A DNA stretch of 60,000 nt from Symsagittifera roscoffensis (Eukaryota > Xenacoelomorpha > Acoela > Convolutidae), in the NCBI RefSeq assembly GCF_963678635.1, contig NC_087071.1:12229088-12289087 (forward strand), read 5' to 3'. Position numbers and translations under genes: made by a program. Of this stretch, positions 41,601 to 54,500 are shown piece by piece (the first letter of the stretch is position 1; each line of letters begins with the position of its first letter). The notes under the pieces are model-generated. The model was not told the DNA's origin. It saw only the letters and a program-made list of their open reading frames with translations, and ran no database searches.

Positions 41601-44600
41601 GCACTTCACCGAAATTTTTTTCATGAAAATATTTCTAAAAAGCTTTTCTTGTGTTAACAATTTGTCCAACAGATTCACTAAATCGTTTTCTCAAGCCTTC
41701 ATTTTTGTCAAGCCATTGACATATTTTCATTTTGTGTGTATTTCAAATACCCGTTCTATTCAGTATTTGTTTTCTATGTTGGTTTTAAATTTACCAATTC
41801 CGGTTCAATGTTATGTCCGTTTTTTGGTTACTCGGTTTCCTATTCATTTATACTTAATAGCGGATTCATATTGCGTTACCTGCCGAGCGAAAGAAGTTTC
41901 TTATGCGTGCGAGTCTTTTGAGAGGGTGATTAGGTTGTTTTTAAAATATTTTAGGTTTTTTCTGCAAAAAAGTGTTGGCTCAACGACAGCTCAAAAACGG
42001 TCGGATGTTTACCGCTTCGTTGTTTTGATGCAAATTTAACATTCAATTGTGTTAATCGGCATGTTTACTGTATATATTTTTTCAGTTTTTTTTTAACTTT
42101 GTCGGCTTTGCTAGCTTCTTTCCTCTCAATGTCTGTATGCTAGTTCGTCATGCTGTTTGTATTGTATCGCAAGTGGTGTGAATCTCTGCTTCGCCTGTGT
42201 CGATCAATTTTCAGTGAATACAAGACATCTTCCATCAAAGTCTCTGAACGAACCACCGATTAAAATTAGTGTATATGACAACACCTCAAAAGTGCAAATA
42301 AAGTACACATTTATTTTTCGTTTAAATTATAGACGACTGCAGTAAACCAGGTTCGCCTGTGCAAATCCAGTTCCTGAATCAGGGACAACAGACAGAACCA
42401 GCTGAAGACGAAGAAGTGAAAACACCAATTGTTCAGTCAGTCATAACTCAGTTGGGCTTCGACTTCTTCGAGGTGAGTCAAACATTCGGGTCCAAAAATG
42501 TCTTCTAGGTATTTCTTTCTGTAATTGTAAATTCAAGTCAAAGGTTTTTCAAATTTCCCGCTCCTCGTAAACCTACACCATCGTAAAAGATTTTCCCATA
42601 AATTATTTATACGGCAATTTTAATATTTACAATTGCGAGAGCAAGTGTATTGTAGTCGGGAACTAGACTTTTTGTATCCATGGGCAACTTTTCTTACACA
42701 TTTGTAATTGAAATTGATGCTGCTTTTTGAATCGCAGCTTTAAATTCGGAAATACTTAGTCCTCAGAAAATAATAAAAGCTTGCATAATGCTAGTGCTTG
42801 TGTTTCTCGTCTGCTTTTCTGAAATTGAATTTTTTGCATTTCCAAAAACAATTGTTGATTTTTTATGGCAAAAATTTATTTTGCCAGTTTGTCTTCAGAT
42901 CAATTGGCGTCTAATTTTGTGTTTTTGGCTTAATGAATGCTCGGAAATTACTAAAAACTTGTTTAATGCTGTGAAAAATTTTTGTCACTTATTCACGTTG
43001 CCCTTTTGTGTGAACTATATCAACAAGAGTCATTTTAAAAAGCCTTTACTTAAAGCGATTCCAGCAAAAAGTATTAAAGAAACTTGAAAAAGGTCGTTAT
43101 TTTGTCCCTAATAATGAGTCTGAGAATTATCTGACATTAAGTCTCATAGCATCTGATAGTTCGATTCGATTGATCACTGAAGGTTGCTTTTGTTTCAAAA
43201 AATGCGTCTGTTTACTATGGCAATTAAATTATAATCTAATTCATTGTGTAATTTTTAAATTGAAGTATTCATGAAGTCAGAAATTAGTAATTTTCATTCT
43301 TTAAAAAAACTTCTGGGAAAAAAGGTGGCAACTTTTTTTTTATTTCAGCTCGACCATTTAGCCACTTATCTTTCCACACATCAACCAGATAAAAACCCAG
43401 AAATCGACTTAGAACTGTTGCAAACAGAAGCCTCAAACTTAAACACATCGAACTTACTACTTCTATCTCAGAAATTGATAAAAGAACGAAGTGAAGCGTT
43501 ACTGAGGTTCGAAGAGGTATCAGCCAGGTTGCAAAAGTCGAACAAAACTCAGGTTAGAATATTATTCACTTCTCAGTTTTTGATGCTGTTTCAGTTCTCC
43601 GTGCGTGATTGGTTATTATGATGGAGAACATAATACTTTTTAGACAAAATGGTAATTTTTGAGGATCTTAAAAATTCACTAATCAGTTTACATGGCAGTT
43701 TAGCAATTTTATTTGTAAAGTTAGCGGGAACAATTGTCTCGGAATCACAAATTAGGTTTTTATTATTCACCCAAGCGAGGCCATATTTTTTCAAATACCG
43801 TCCATTGCTGAAGATTAGTTAGCGGAACTCCAAACAGCTCCCATCAAACCCGATATCAACCAGTGTTTTAACTGTTTTTTTCAAGGCTTTATGAAAGAAG
43901 TTATTTATCACTTTCTTAGGTCGCAGTCTCTAGTTTTAATGTTTTACTTCACCAAAAATTCATTTTCTCGCGGTTAACTTTTGGCTTCTTTTCGCTTGCG
44001 AATAGCAAGCGTTAAATAATCAGAACAAACTTTTTTGATTTAAACAACTTTGTTTACGGTTGCGACCGTAGTGTATTAGTACGAATCTTCTTTTTTCCAA
44101 CCTAACTCGCAATTGAAAGTGTTCATTTATTTGGAGGCTTTTTTGCTTTAATCGCGATCTGTAGCATTGGAAATTTCTTAACATCTGTTCTCTGCTTTGT
44201 TTGTGGCCAGTGATTCTGATTTATTAAGCTTCCGTGACTGAATGGTCAGTGCGTGAGACTCATAATCTCTAGGTTGCAGATCGAATCCCAGAAGTGAAGG
44301 AATTTTGACTAATTCGAGTCTAATTTTTACTCTTTCTAATTGCAGTATTTAACGCTGTTTTTGTCGTGTTCGAGCTTCGCCTCTGTGTTAATAAAATCAC
44401 TTGCATCATTTCGTACAACAAAAGTTGTTCCACAAGAAGAGCTAAAGGCTGCATTTTTCCTACCCACAGTGCCCATTGTTATGCCTTTTTGTTGCATAGT
44501 TTTTGGCAGTTCAATAGCATGTATTCTCCTTTTTAGGAGTGACTAGTGGTTGGTTTCTGTAAAAGGCAGCTCTTCAAAACAAATTGCTAAAACGAAGGCA

Positions 44601-47600
44601 AGTTACTTGCTTCAAATACGCAAGTCAATATGTCTCAAAAGGAAAACGTGATCGATTTTCAGTTTCGAAAATCAATGAATTTTTAGATGTCCCAGCAAAA
44701 AAAAATACTTTTTGATCCAATTTTTTTTCTAATTGGGTTAGTTTTATAACACAAGCAAAGCTTGTGTGATAGTAAGAACTCTCTTTTTTTCCAAGCTAAG
44801 TCGCAAATGTTAGTGATCATTTTGAAAGTGTTCATTTTGATCAATAACCAGCTATTAAGTACAGCCAATGCTAAAGATATTAACACAGACTATTATATTA
44901 CAAATAGCAGTTCAGCTTCAAGGTATCTTGGATCTGTAGCGTAGATGTAGGAAGGAGTCCCACAACAAATAAAGAGGGTTCGAACCTGGGCAGGGTCCGA
45001 TGTTTCTAATGAAATTTTTCGTATACTAGTTAAAATGCGTCCGCTCTATTAATTGAGGCATGTTTGGTGGTAAAGTTCTTTTTTTTTTCAAATTGACTGG
45101 AACTGCTAATGCGTCACAATTGGCTTGCGTCACTTAGCAATTGTGTAGACTCATAATTGGCGTGCGTAACGTAAGAAATTTTGTATACGCAAATTTTTAC
45201 TCATTCAGTTTTTCCCAGAAGCGTTATCGTTCATATTTTTGCTTTTGTATGCCAAGTGGAACTTCGCCTCTGTGTAAAAAATTGTCAATAAGAGAGTTTT
45301 AAAATTGCAAAACTTGAACGTGTTCGTTTTTTTTTGTCGAAGGGTGAAAAATAAGTTCATTTTTCAATTATTTCAAAAAGTTTTGGTTGATTTCCTTGAC
45401 TTCTTTTACACTGTTCAAACGTTTGGTTGGCTGTTTTGACATACTGATGGAGATGTCAGTTTCTGAAAATATTGATGTGTTACAATTGTTTTTTCTTTGT
45501 CACGTCCTCAAATAACTGTTTCTTTATAACGCTTTCAACTCCTTCATGGTTATTTCAATTTTTTTCTAAGATGATACAAACTTCTGCTTCGCAATGTCAG
45601 TTAAAACTGTTATTTCAGCCTTTGGAAACGAAACCAGGTGAAGATGAAAAGCTTTCCTCTGAAAATGAAAGACTGCAATCTCGCATTAAAGAACTTTCAA
45701 TTGCCTTGGAACTCGCCGATCAGGAATTACAGAAAATAGACATCCATGCAATAAGTTCAGCTTCTCAAGACCAGACATTAGAAAGACGCTCTAACCATTC
45801 TGAGAGCTCAGAATGTGTGAATTGTGAAGATTTGAAGCAAACTCAGTTTCTGCTGGAAGAATCTTTATTATCGAATCAAAAAATGGAAGTGGTTATGGAG
45901 GATCAAAAACTAAGTTTGGAGGAACTGCAGGAAAATTTAAATAATCTTCAAGTCAAAAATTCTAAATTAGTGGCTAAAAATCAATCTTTGCAAGATTTGA
46001 CCGAAGAATTAGTCACTCAAATCTCAGAAAGTGAGAAAAATTTGGAGAAATTAAAACAATCTCAAATAGAAGTTTTAAGAAATTCTGAAAATAACGAAGA
46101 TTTGAATCAAGATAACATTGATCTAAGTAGATCACCTGAATTTCAACTTACCATTGTAACTGAGTTACAAAATGAAGTTGTATCTTTGAAAAAGAAGTTG
46201 AAAAGGAGCAAAATAGGGTTGGAATCGGGAACTGGCAGTAAAGAAAGTCCAAGTCCTAATTTACAGACAACATTCCCGTTAGAAAACTCAGAAAGATCTG
46301 TATTAGAACAAGCTTTACTTGACAAAGAAGAAGTAATAATGCGGTTGAATCGTGAAATTGAAGGTTTCAAAATGACGATTTCTGAATTGTACCGAGAAAA
46401 TAACTCTAGATTTGAAACGCAGTCGGAATTAATATCTCTGAAAGATCAATTGATAGGTCTTCAAAGTACACTGGAAAAGCAAGAAGATCAATTAATCGAT
46501 AAAGATTTTACTATTGAAAGATTGCAACAAGATTTTGAAAATCTGAAATCTCAACATTCCGAAGAAATTGATGCACTAAAATCAGAAGTTGAAAAGTTCC
46601 AGGCTTCTTGCGAAGACTTGGGAAGCAAGGAAAAACGTTTAAATGTCGAAATCTCAAACCTAATGCAAAATTTAGATGTCGTTACTTTAAAATACGAAGG
46701 AATTTTGAAAATGTTTTCTGAGTTAAGCGATGATTATTTTCCTCAAAATGAAAATTTGAAGCAAATTGGAAATCAAGAATCAATAAATTGTTTGTTGGAA
46801 GAAATTAAAGTAGCGTTGAAGGAAAATCAGGATTTGAAATCGGTTTTGGAATCTGAAAACGAAGAAAAAGACCAAAGCGTCGTGAAAATATCTGAACTTA
46901 ATAGTGCACTTAAAAACGTGAACAGTGATCTGGAGCTTGAACGGAAGTCGAACTTGGAACTCCGTGAACAAATCCAAGAAATGATGAATAAACTTTCAAA
47001 TGTTACCAACGAGACAAACGAATATGGACTTCGCCTTAGACAAGTTTCAGAAAAATTAGCATCTTCAATACACGAAAAATGTGATCTCAACACGAAAATT
47101 AATAGTTTATTACTCGAAAGAGAATTGTTATTAAAATCGATCGAAAAACTAAAAGCCGAGAAAGAATCTTTAATAAAAGAAATTACTGCTCTGCAAAAAG
47201 AACTTGATGATGTTAAAGATGTTTGCGAAAAATTAACAGTCGAAATTGAAGAATTAGTTAGCAGAAATAGTGAAATTAGCGACGAAGTTAATCGAGAAAC
47301 TGCAATTTTACACGATGATTTTTATGTCAAAAATGAGCGTTTACATTCGGAAGTTTCAGAATTAAAATCAAAAATTGCCTCGCTTGAAAACGACCTGCAA
47401 AATTCAGAGATTAACAAAGACGAAGTTTTGAGCCAGCTAGAAGTAAAAAACAACGAGTTAGCTGAAGTTAACGTAGAATTGAAATCAGTTTACGCCGAAT
47501 TGGAAAGTATTTTTGAAACAAGTGATTGTTCAGAAATTTCAAAAATTGTCTCTTGGATGAAGAATGAAACAGAACGAATTGAGAGTGAATGTGTCTCAAA

Positions 47601-50600
47601 AACTCAACAGTTTATCGAAATATCAGAAGAATTTGAATCCTTGAAACAAGAATTTAGAATTAAAGACAAAGAATTTAGATCAAACGAATACAAAGCAAAA
47701 CGACTAGAACGTGATAATGATGAGTTAAAGCTGAAAGTTCAGAACTTAGCAGATAAAAACGAATATTCATCAGATGAATCAAAATTACTGGAAGAGAAAA
47801 ACCAAAGCTTAGCTGGGACAATTGAGCAATTAGAAAATTATTTGCAAATTTCAGAGAAAAAATTGAGTGACACTTTAAGCGGTGATTGGGAACAAAGGTA
47901 TGAAAAAGAACGCGAAACAGTCGAAACTCAAAAAAGTCAAATTCTGGAGTTGAGAAGTTTAGTCGAAGGTTACGAAAGTCAGTTAAATGAGGCTCTTGAG
48001 GATTACGAGTCGCTAAAACAGCGATATAATTCAGTTTCAGAGAGGGTTTCTGGCAATGATCGGGCTTTTCAGGAAGAAATTTCTACTTTAAAAGAGAAAA
48101 TTAGTTCAGCTACTTCTGAAAAACTTGAATTTGAGAAACAAATCATAGATTCGAGAAATGAAATTGAAAGTTTGACTCAGCAATTACAAGAAATGTTCAA
48201 TAAAGTGCAAAAATCTGAAATGGTGGTTAATGAAAAAGATAATCTTATTGTAAGTCTGAATGAAAAATTATCGAATACCAGAGATAAATTATCGACAACT
48301 GAAAAATCGTTGCAAAATTTAGAACAGCAAACGACTGAAAAGCTTTCAGAGTATCAGCACGTTTTTGAAGTGAAATCAGAATTAGAAGAAAGTGCCGAAA
48401 AATTGCAAACAGAAATAGAGAAATTAAGAACTAAAAACGAAGCTTTAAGCGAAATTTTAAACGAAAACGAAACTGGTTGGAACCAAAAATTCAAAAAGCA
48501 GCAAGAAGATTTCGAAAATTATGCGCAGCAAGCTTACCAAGTAAGAGCGCACTATGATCAGCTGCTCTTCGCTTATAACGAGAAAACACAGCTGTATTCA
48601 GAGTTGGAAAAAACGGTAGAAACTTTACGAGAAGAGAACTCCAAACTAGAAGAAAAGTTGATTGATTCATCATCTATGGCGCCAATGACCTTGAGTGAAC
48701 CGGAAATTTGCACGGAAGTTGTTCAAAATGTGACGTCATCCTCGGGTTATCCGCCAGATTTGGTTCAAATTTCCTCTGCTGGTGGTCAAAAAATGGCGAT
48801 TGAGGTTTTGCAAAAGGAAATCAACTCCAAGAATGATTTAATCTCGCAACTGAAAGTAGATATTTCAAAAGAACAAGAAGTCGTGCGAGCAAAAAATGAA
48901 GAGTTGAAGAAATTTGAAGAAAAGGTAAAAAAAAGTCAGTGATTTTTTTGTATTATAATGAAAATGCGAAGATTTTAAGAACAGGTAAAACAATCCTAAT
49001 TGAAAAAATTTACTGGCAAAGGAATAGATAAATCAAAAATATCGTAAATTTTGTTGAATTTTGGGCGTGAATAGCGCATATGTTCGATGAATTCCACCAC
49101 ATGGTTTTTCTTGCGAAAGAAAGGCATGGCGTTTTACAGAGATATTGCACAAAAGACTCAAATAATAATAAGGATGATGTTTTAAGTTGTATTGTTTTTT
49201 TTCTTCTTAATATAACTAAAATAACCTCTCAACCCTTTCTCATATAATGTTTGGTTAGAGACAGAATATGATTTTAATACGAAAATAATATAGTAATAGA
49301 GTATTTTCAGTTTTTGTTTTTCAGATAGCCGACCTAACCTCCCAACTGGCGCTTAAATCCAGCCAACTGCAAGACATGACTTCCAAAAACGACAAACTCG
49401 CCCACGAATTAGTGAGGCTGAGAGACCACATGTTGAAGATAGAAGAGGGATATACAATGGAGGCATTGACGGCTGAGGAGAGAGAGAAGAATTTGAGGAC
49501 TAAGTTGTACCAAGTGGAAGACCATTTGCAGAGACTGACAAGTAGCAGTAATGTCATCGAGTAAGTGAACTTGATATTTACACAACATGAATTTGATAGC
49601 ACGAAGTGATTACTTTTTTTGTTTTTTTTTAGGAAAAGTCTGAAAGTTTGTTCACGCTCGCCGTTTAACTAGATTTGATTTTTTGCCCGCAGTTTTTAAT
49701 TTAGTTGCGTTCAGTATTTTGAATTACTCCAACTTCTAATTTAATGCTGTTTTTTTTGCTGAAAAACTTTATTCGGCTTAAATGGTTTGGGCTTATATTT
49801 TATTGGCTTAGTGACCTAAATTGAGGTCGTTTCAAAGGAAGCATACGTTTTATGCTTCTTTCCAGATCACACAGAATGCTAAAAATCTTAGAATAAAATT
49901 TATAGTTCTATGTTTTTCATGACAACAAATATATTTTCGGTTCTACGGGAAGTGATTTAAGTTTCGTCGGCTCAGTTGCCGCTTGTTAATTATTTTTTGA
50001 GTTTTTATTTCTTATCGTCGATAGTGTTTCTGGACGTTTTTTTTCGCAAATAGAGCTTGATTCCAGATAACATTTTGAGTTTTTTAAGTCGTGGTTTTGT
50101 GAAGTGTTTTGTATAGGATTTTCTTTTCCTGGACATTCATTTTTTTCCATTTTTGTCTCAGTAGATTGTGGTTTGTTTTATATCGACTTAGTAGTCTCTT
50201 TTTCAGTAGTTTTATGCGCGAAAAGTGTTTTTCGTTAGCCTGTGTGTGTTATGATGGAGAAAAGGACGGAAAAGTTTTTAATTAGTTTTGAATAAAAAAA
50301 ATCGGATCGAAGAGATTATGTTCAGGTCTTTTCGGCTTTGTCACCACTTGGTTGATTTTGTTTCGACGCTGATTCTTCATTCTATTGTTTGGGCATGTTT
50401 TTTCACGTATATAGTGTTCATTTCGATAGATCTAGTTGTATCGTAAGTGGTGCGAAGCTCAGCTTCCCCTCTGTGTTATTTTTTCTGCTAGCAAAACTCC
50501 GCTGGGCCTGGTGAATGAGCAATTGCCGATCATCCCGTTGCGTAGGATAAAAATATATTTTTTAGTTTGATCAAACTGATGTTCCGAGCGCTCCCAAGAA

Positions 50601-51522
50601 CTCGGGACTTTATAAAGACTCCTTTTAAAGACTATTTACCTGAGGTTTTTGCGTCACTGACAATCTTTTGAATACATCAGTCAAAAGTACTCCCTCCCCC
50701 ATTAAATTTCATCCCCCGGTGATCATTATGATTGATAATGGCTATGTCGAGTCTATCTCCTTTTTTTTATCAGCTCGGAGCTACTGTCCAAAATGAGCGA
50801 GCAGGAGAAACAGTTGACAGAAGTGACCAGTAGAGCCAATCAGTTGGAGACCCAATTAGAGGAGACAAGTGACCAGATGAGACTGTACAAGGATGCCAGT
50901 CAGAACCTCCAGATGGTACTGGAAAACTTCCAGAAAGGTGGGTTGGATACTTAGGCGCGAAAGTGCTATGAAATGCTCTATGAAGCTAATAATCGATCAA
51001 ATTATTTTATAACTGGTTTCTTATAAACAGTTTTTTTTTAGTTAACAGCAGCCATTATAAATCAATTTGAAATCAATTTTCAGAAAATATGTGGCAGAAA
51101 GTCACAAACATCTTGACCATTTTAAAAAGTCTTCAGTCGTTAAAAATGTGTGTCAATTTTTCTGATATTGATGTTAATTTGCTGGATGGAAAAACTCTAT
51201 TAGAAATTTTAAATCACGAGGCATATTATTCATAGTTTCATAGCATTCATTGTCTCATAGCAATACATTCATTATTTCAGAGCAGGAACGTGAGAAACAT
51301 ACCCTGGAAGAGACTTTCGACCACCGTGTCCAGTCCCTCCAAGAAGAAAAACGCCAACTGGAGTCAAAAGTGGCCAAACTCACTTCACGTGTGGGCAAAC
51401 AGCAGGAGTTGCTCGAACAGGCGGCCCATTTGAGTGGGGAGATGGAATTGAGGGAGGAGGAAATTGAGAGGTTGAGGGGGGAGGTGGATGCTCAGATGGT
51501 GCAGGTGAGATTAGGGATGAGA

Positions 51523-51559
<37 letters not shown>

Positions 51560-54500
51560 GTGTGTGCGTGTGTGTGTGTGTGTGTGCGTGTGTGTGTGTG
51601 TGTGTGTGCGTGTGTGTGTGCGTGCGTGTGTGTGCGCGTGTGTGTGTGTGCGTGTGTGTGTTTGTGTGTGTGTGGGGGGGGGGTTGGGAGTTGGTAGTCG
51701 GTAGTTTGATATTAGAGACAAAAAACGCAGCTTTCTGAAAAAAAACGCGTACTGTTTCGATATTTTCATGGCCGATCTTGGATTTTAAAATGACACAAGA
51801 AATTACTATAGTATTCCTTATGAAACAGTTGAGTAAGTTTTCATTTGTTTTTGAAGGAAAAAAGCCTCGTAGCAAAAGCTGTGTTAAAAAAATGGCTTTC
51901 CCAAGGAAAGAAAAAAATATATTTGGCAGCGAACGATTATATCAGAATCATTGCTAGTGTAATTTTTACAGGTGACCAAATGGAAAAAGAAGGCACAAGA
52001 AGCAGTAGGTGTGGGCGAAAAGGTTGAGAAACAACTTGTGCGGAATCTGTTGGTTGCCTATCTAACTGTGCCTGCGAATAAAAAGACGGACGCTTTAAAT
52101 ATGATAGCGAGATTCTTGGAGTTCTCGGAACAGGAGATAAACAAGGTAAAATTTAGATTTCAGATTGTTTCTCGAGACCTGATGTCGAATTAAGCTTACA
52201 TAATTATAATAAATACTTTGTTATAATATTTGCTGCGCGTAATTCCTATTTTTTCAGAACATTTCGTTATTTTTTGTAAGTCTTTTTTAAAACTATGGCA
52301 TGCGCCTCTGAACACGAGGATCGTGTGTTCGAATCCGACTTCGGTTATGTTTCAAGGGGTCATAGAGTCATCCGCCTCCTCAAGGTGGGACCTGCTACGG
52401 CAAAATGGATGACATCCCCCTCCACCACGGTTGGTCCTGCATTGAGTAACACAGGGGTTTAAAACGAGAGAAGTCAAATTTAGAGTTTGCAATACGCCTG
52501 GTTCATTTTAGCGGTTGAACCAATTTAAATTATCACTGATTGATACATCGACATTTGCACATTTAAATAGACAACACATTGATTCAACGGTTGATAAATC
52601 ACTTATGCTCGAATAAATTAGGATAGCTCAATAGATTCTACAAGCCGGTGTCTTCCTTTTACTAGAGAGCTGGTATCATCTCATACGAAACAAGAACTTG
52701 GGAGAAAAGGTAAAGAAAAAATTTCTTTTGTGATACAGTGAAAAATAAAACCTGAAAATACATTTTTTTGAAAATTATACAAATATAATTTTTTGTACAG
52801 CAGTGTAATTCAGTTTGTGTGATACAAAGATCAAAGATGTTTGAAACGTTTTCAAATTTTTGCTCTGTATTAATTGCCCAGGGTGGCCACGGTATCAGTG
52901 CCCGCAAATCAGTGTGTCGCAAAAAAAAACGTACAACTTTTGTTCACTCATCCATTAAAAAATGAAAAGGGCTTGCGCAGTAAGAGTTTTTTCAAGTAGT
53001 GCGAGCAGTTCCTCTGCGAAAATATTTCTGAAGCAAAACTTCTGTAAAATATAGTTTTTTGAAGCAAATGTTTGAGAATATATATTTTCAAAATATTGTT
53101 TTTAATTGTCGTAAATGTTGGTCGAAAAGCAGAAAACGCTATTGTTAAGAATTGATTAACGTAGTTCAGACTATTTATTGGTCGTGATGATTTTTTTAGA
53201 AGCCGTAAGATTTGTTCAAGGCTCAAATTTGATTTTTTGCGACTTGACTTTCAATTTTTGAAGTTTTTTTCTTTATTAAAAGGAAGGCACACTCCACATC
53301 CACTATCGAACAACAAAAGTGTAAATGTACCAAAAATTTTCTTCGACTTCTAGTCTCGAAAGTGTTTTTAAAGTTCATATTTCCCTGTGGAATATAAATT
53401 TCACTTTTTGATCCAGTTTGTTCAATTTGGGTTAATTTTACCTAAATTTTGAGATAAAAAAGTGTATTCTAAAGTTTTCTAGAAGTTCAATGAGCTTGAA
53501 GGCATCTAATTTTTTCTTTGAAACTCGAAAATTGAGGTTTTTTGAAGAAACAAATGTGATTATTTTTATGTTTACTTGAGCTCGTTGACTCTTTTGACAC
53601 AAGCAAAGCTTGTGTGATAGTATGAACTCTTTTTTTTTCAACCTAAGTCGCAAATATTAGTGTTCATTTTGAAAGTGTTCGTTTTGATCAATAACCAGCT
53701 ATTAACTACAGCCAATGCTAAGGATGTTACCACAGACTATTATATTACACTTAGCACTTAAGCTATAGAGGTAGCGAATGAGGCCCGCAACAAAATAAGA
53801 GGGTTCGCATCTGGGCAGGCTCGGTTGTTTTCATTGAACTTTTTCGTATACTAATTAAATTTCGTCCGATCTGTAATTTGAGGCACGTTACTTGGTAATT
53901 TTCTTTTTTTTTTAAGTGGCTGGTACTGTTAATGCGTCATAATTCGCTTGCGTCACTTAGCAATTATGATGACTCAAAATTGGCGTGAGTCACTTAAGAA
54001 AATTTGTAGACTCAAAGTTCTGCTCATTCAGTTTTCCCAGTAGGTCTTATTTTTGCTCTCTGTCCAAATATCTGTTGGCTATGTTTGGAAGATACGCCTG
54101 GCAATCATTTTTTGCAGGGTCGGCAATTTTTGAGACACCATGGCCACCTTGTTGCCCGAAACGAGATATATGGCGAGATTTTCTAGCTAAGTTCTGAACC
54201 CGGTGCTAACCCTTCTTAAACTAAAGCACGCGCCTCTGAACACGAAGATCGTGTGTTCGAATCCGACTTCGGTTATGTTTCAAGGGGTCATAGAGTCATC
54301 CGCCTCCTCAAAGTGGGACCTGCTACGGCAAAATGGATGACATCCCCCCTCCACCACGGTTGGTCCTGCACTGAGTAACACAGAGGGTTAAAAATGAGAA
54401 AAGTCTAATTAAGAGTTTTCAATACGCCCGGTTCATTTTAGTATTTCAAATAAACAACACATTGATTCAACGGTTGATAAATCCTTCATGATAGAATAAA

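Larger units (their letters stand above)
43553..45618 (+). other. TRIP11: TRIP11 right intron 6 with SINE head and repeat B
   Basis: 2.07 kb. The unfilled LINE site is at about 44125-44137. The tRNA-Met-like SINE head is at 44228-44296 and repeat B is at 44580-45240. Confidence 0.75.
34222..47570. repeat. Right arm of large inverted duplication
   Basis: It pairs with 22898-1. It lacks the Pao/BEL element and the LINE and keeps both empty sites. Homology starts at the first base after the gap and ends only because the left arm reaches the window edge. Confidence 0.95.

Noticed and set aside
41599-42039. 146-codon ORF in the TRIP11 right intron 4
   Set aside because: The left-arm copy stops after 94 codons and the sequence changes without regard to codon position. 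It is intronic.
42788-43087. 99-codon ORF in the TRIP11 right intron 5
   Set aside because: It is not open in the left arm and has Phe/Leu-rich composition typical of T-rich intron.
44228-44296. Functional tRNA-Met gene
   Set aside because: A and B boxes and a CAT loop are present, but the acceptor and D stems do not pair and similar units recur as repeats, so it is a SINE head or pseudogene.
51492-51875. Val/Cys- and Thr/His-rich ORFs on both strands
   Set aside because: They are translations of the (GT)n microsatellite in an intron.
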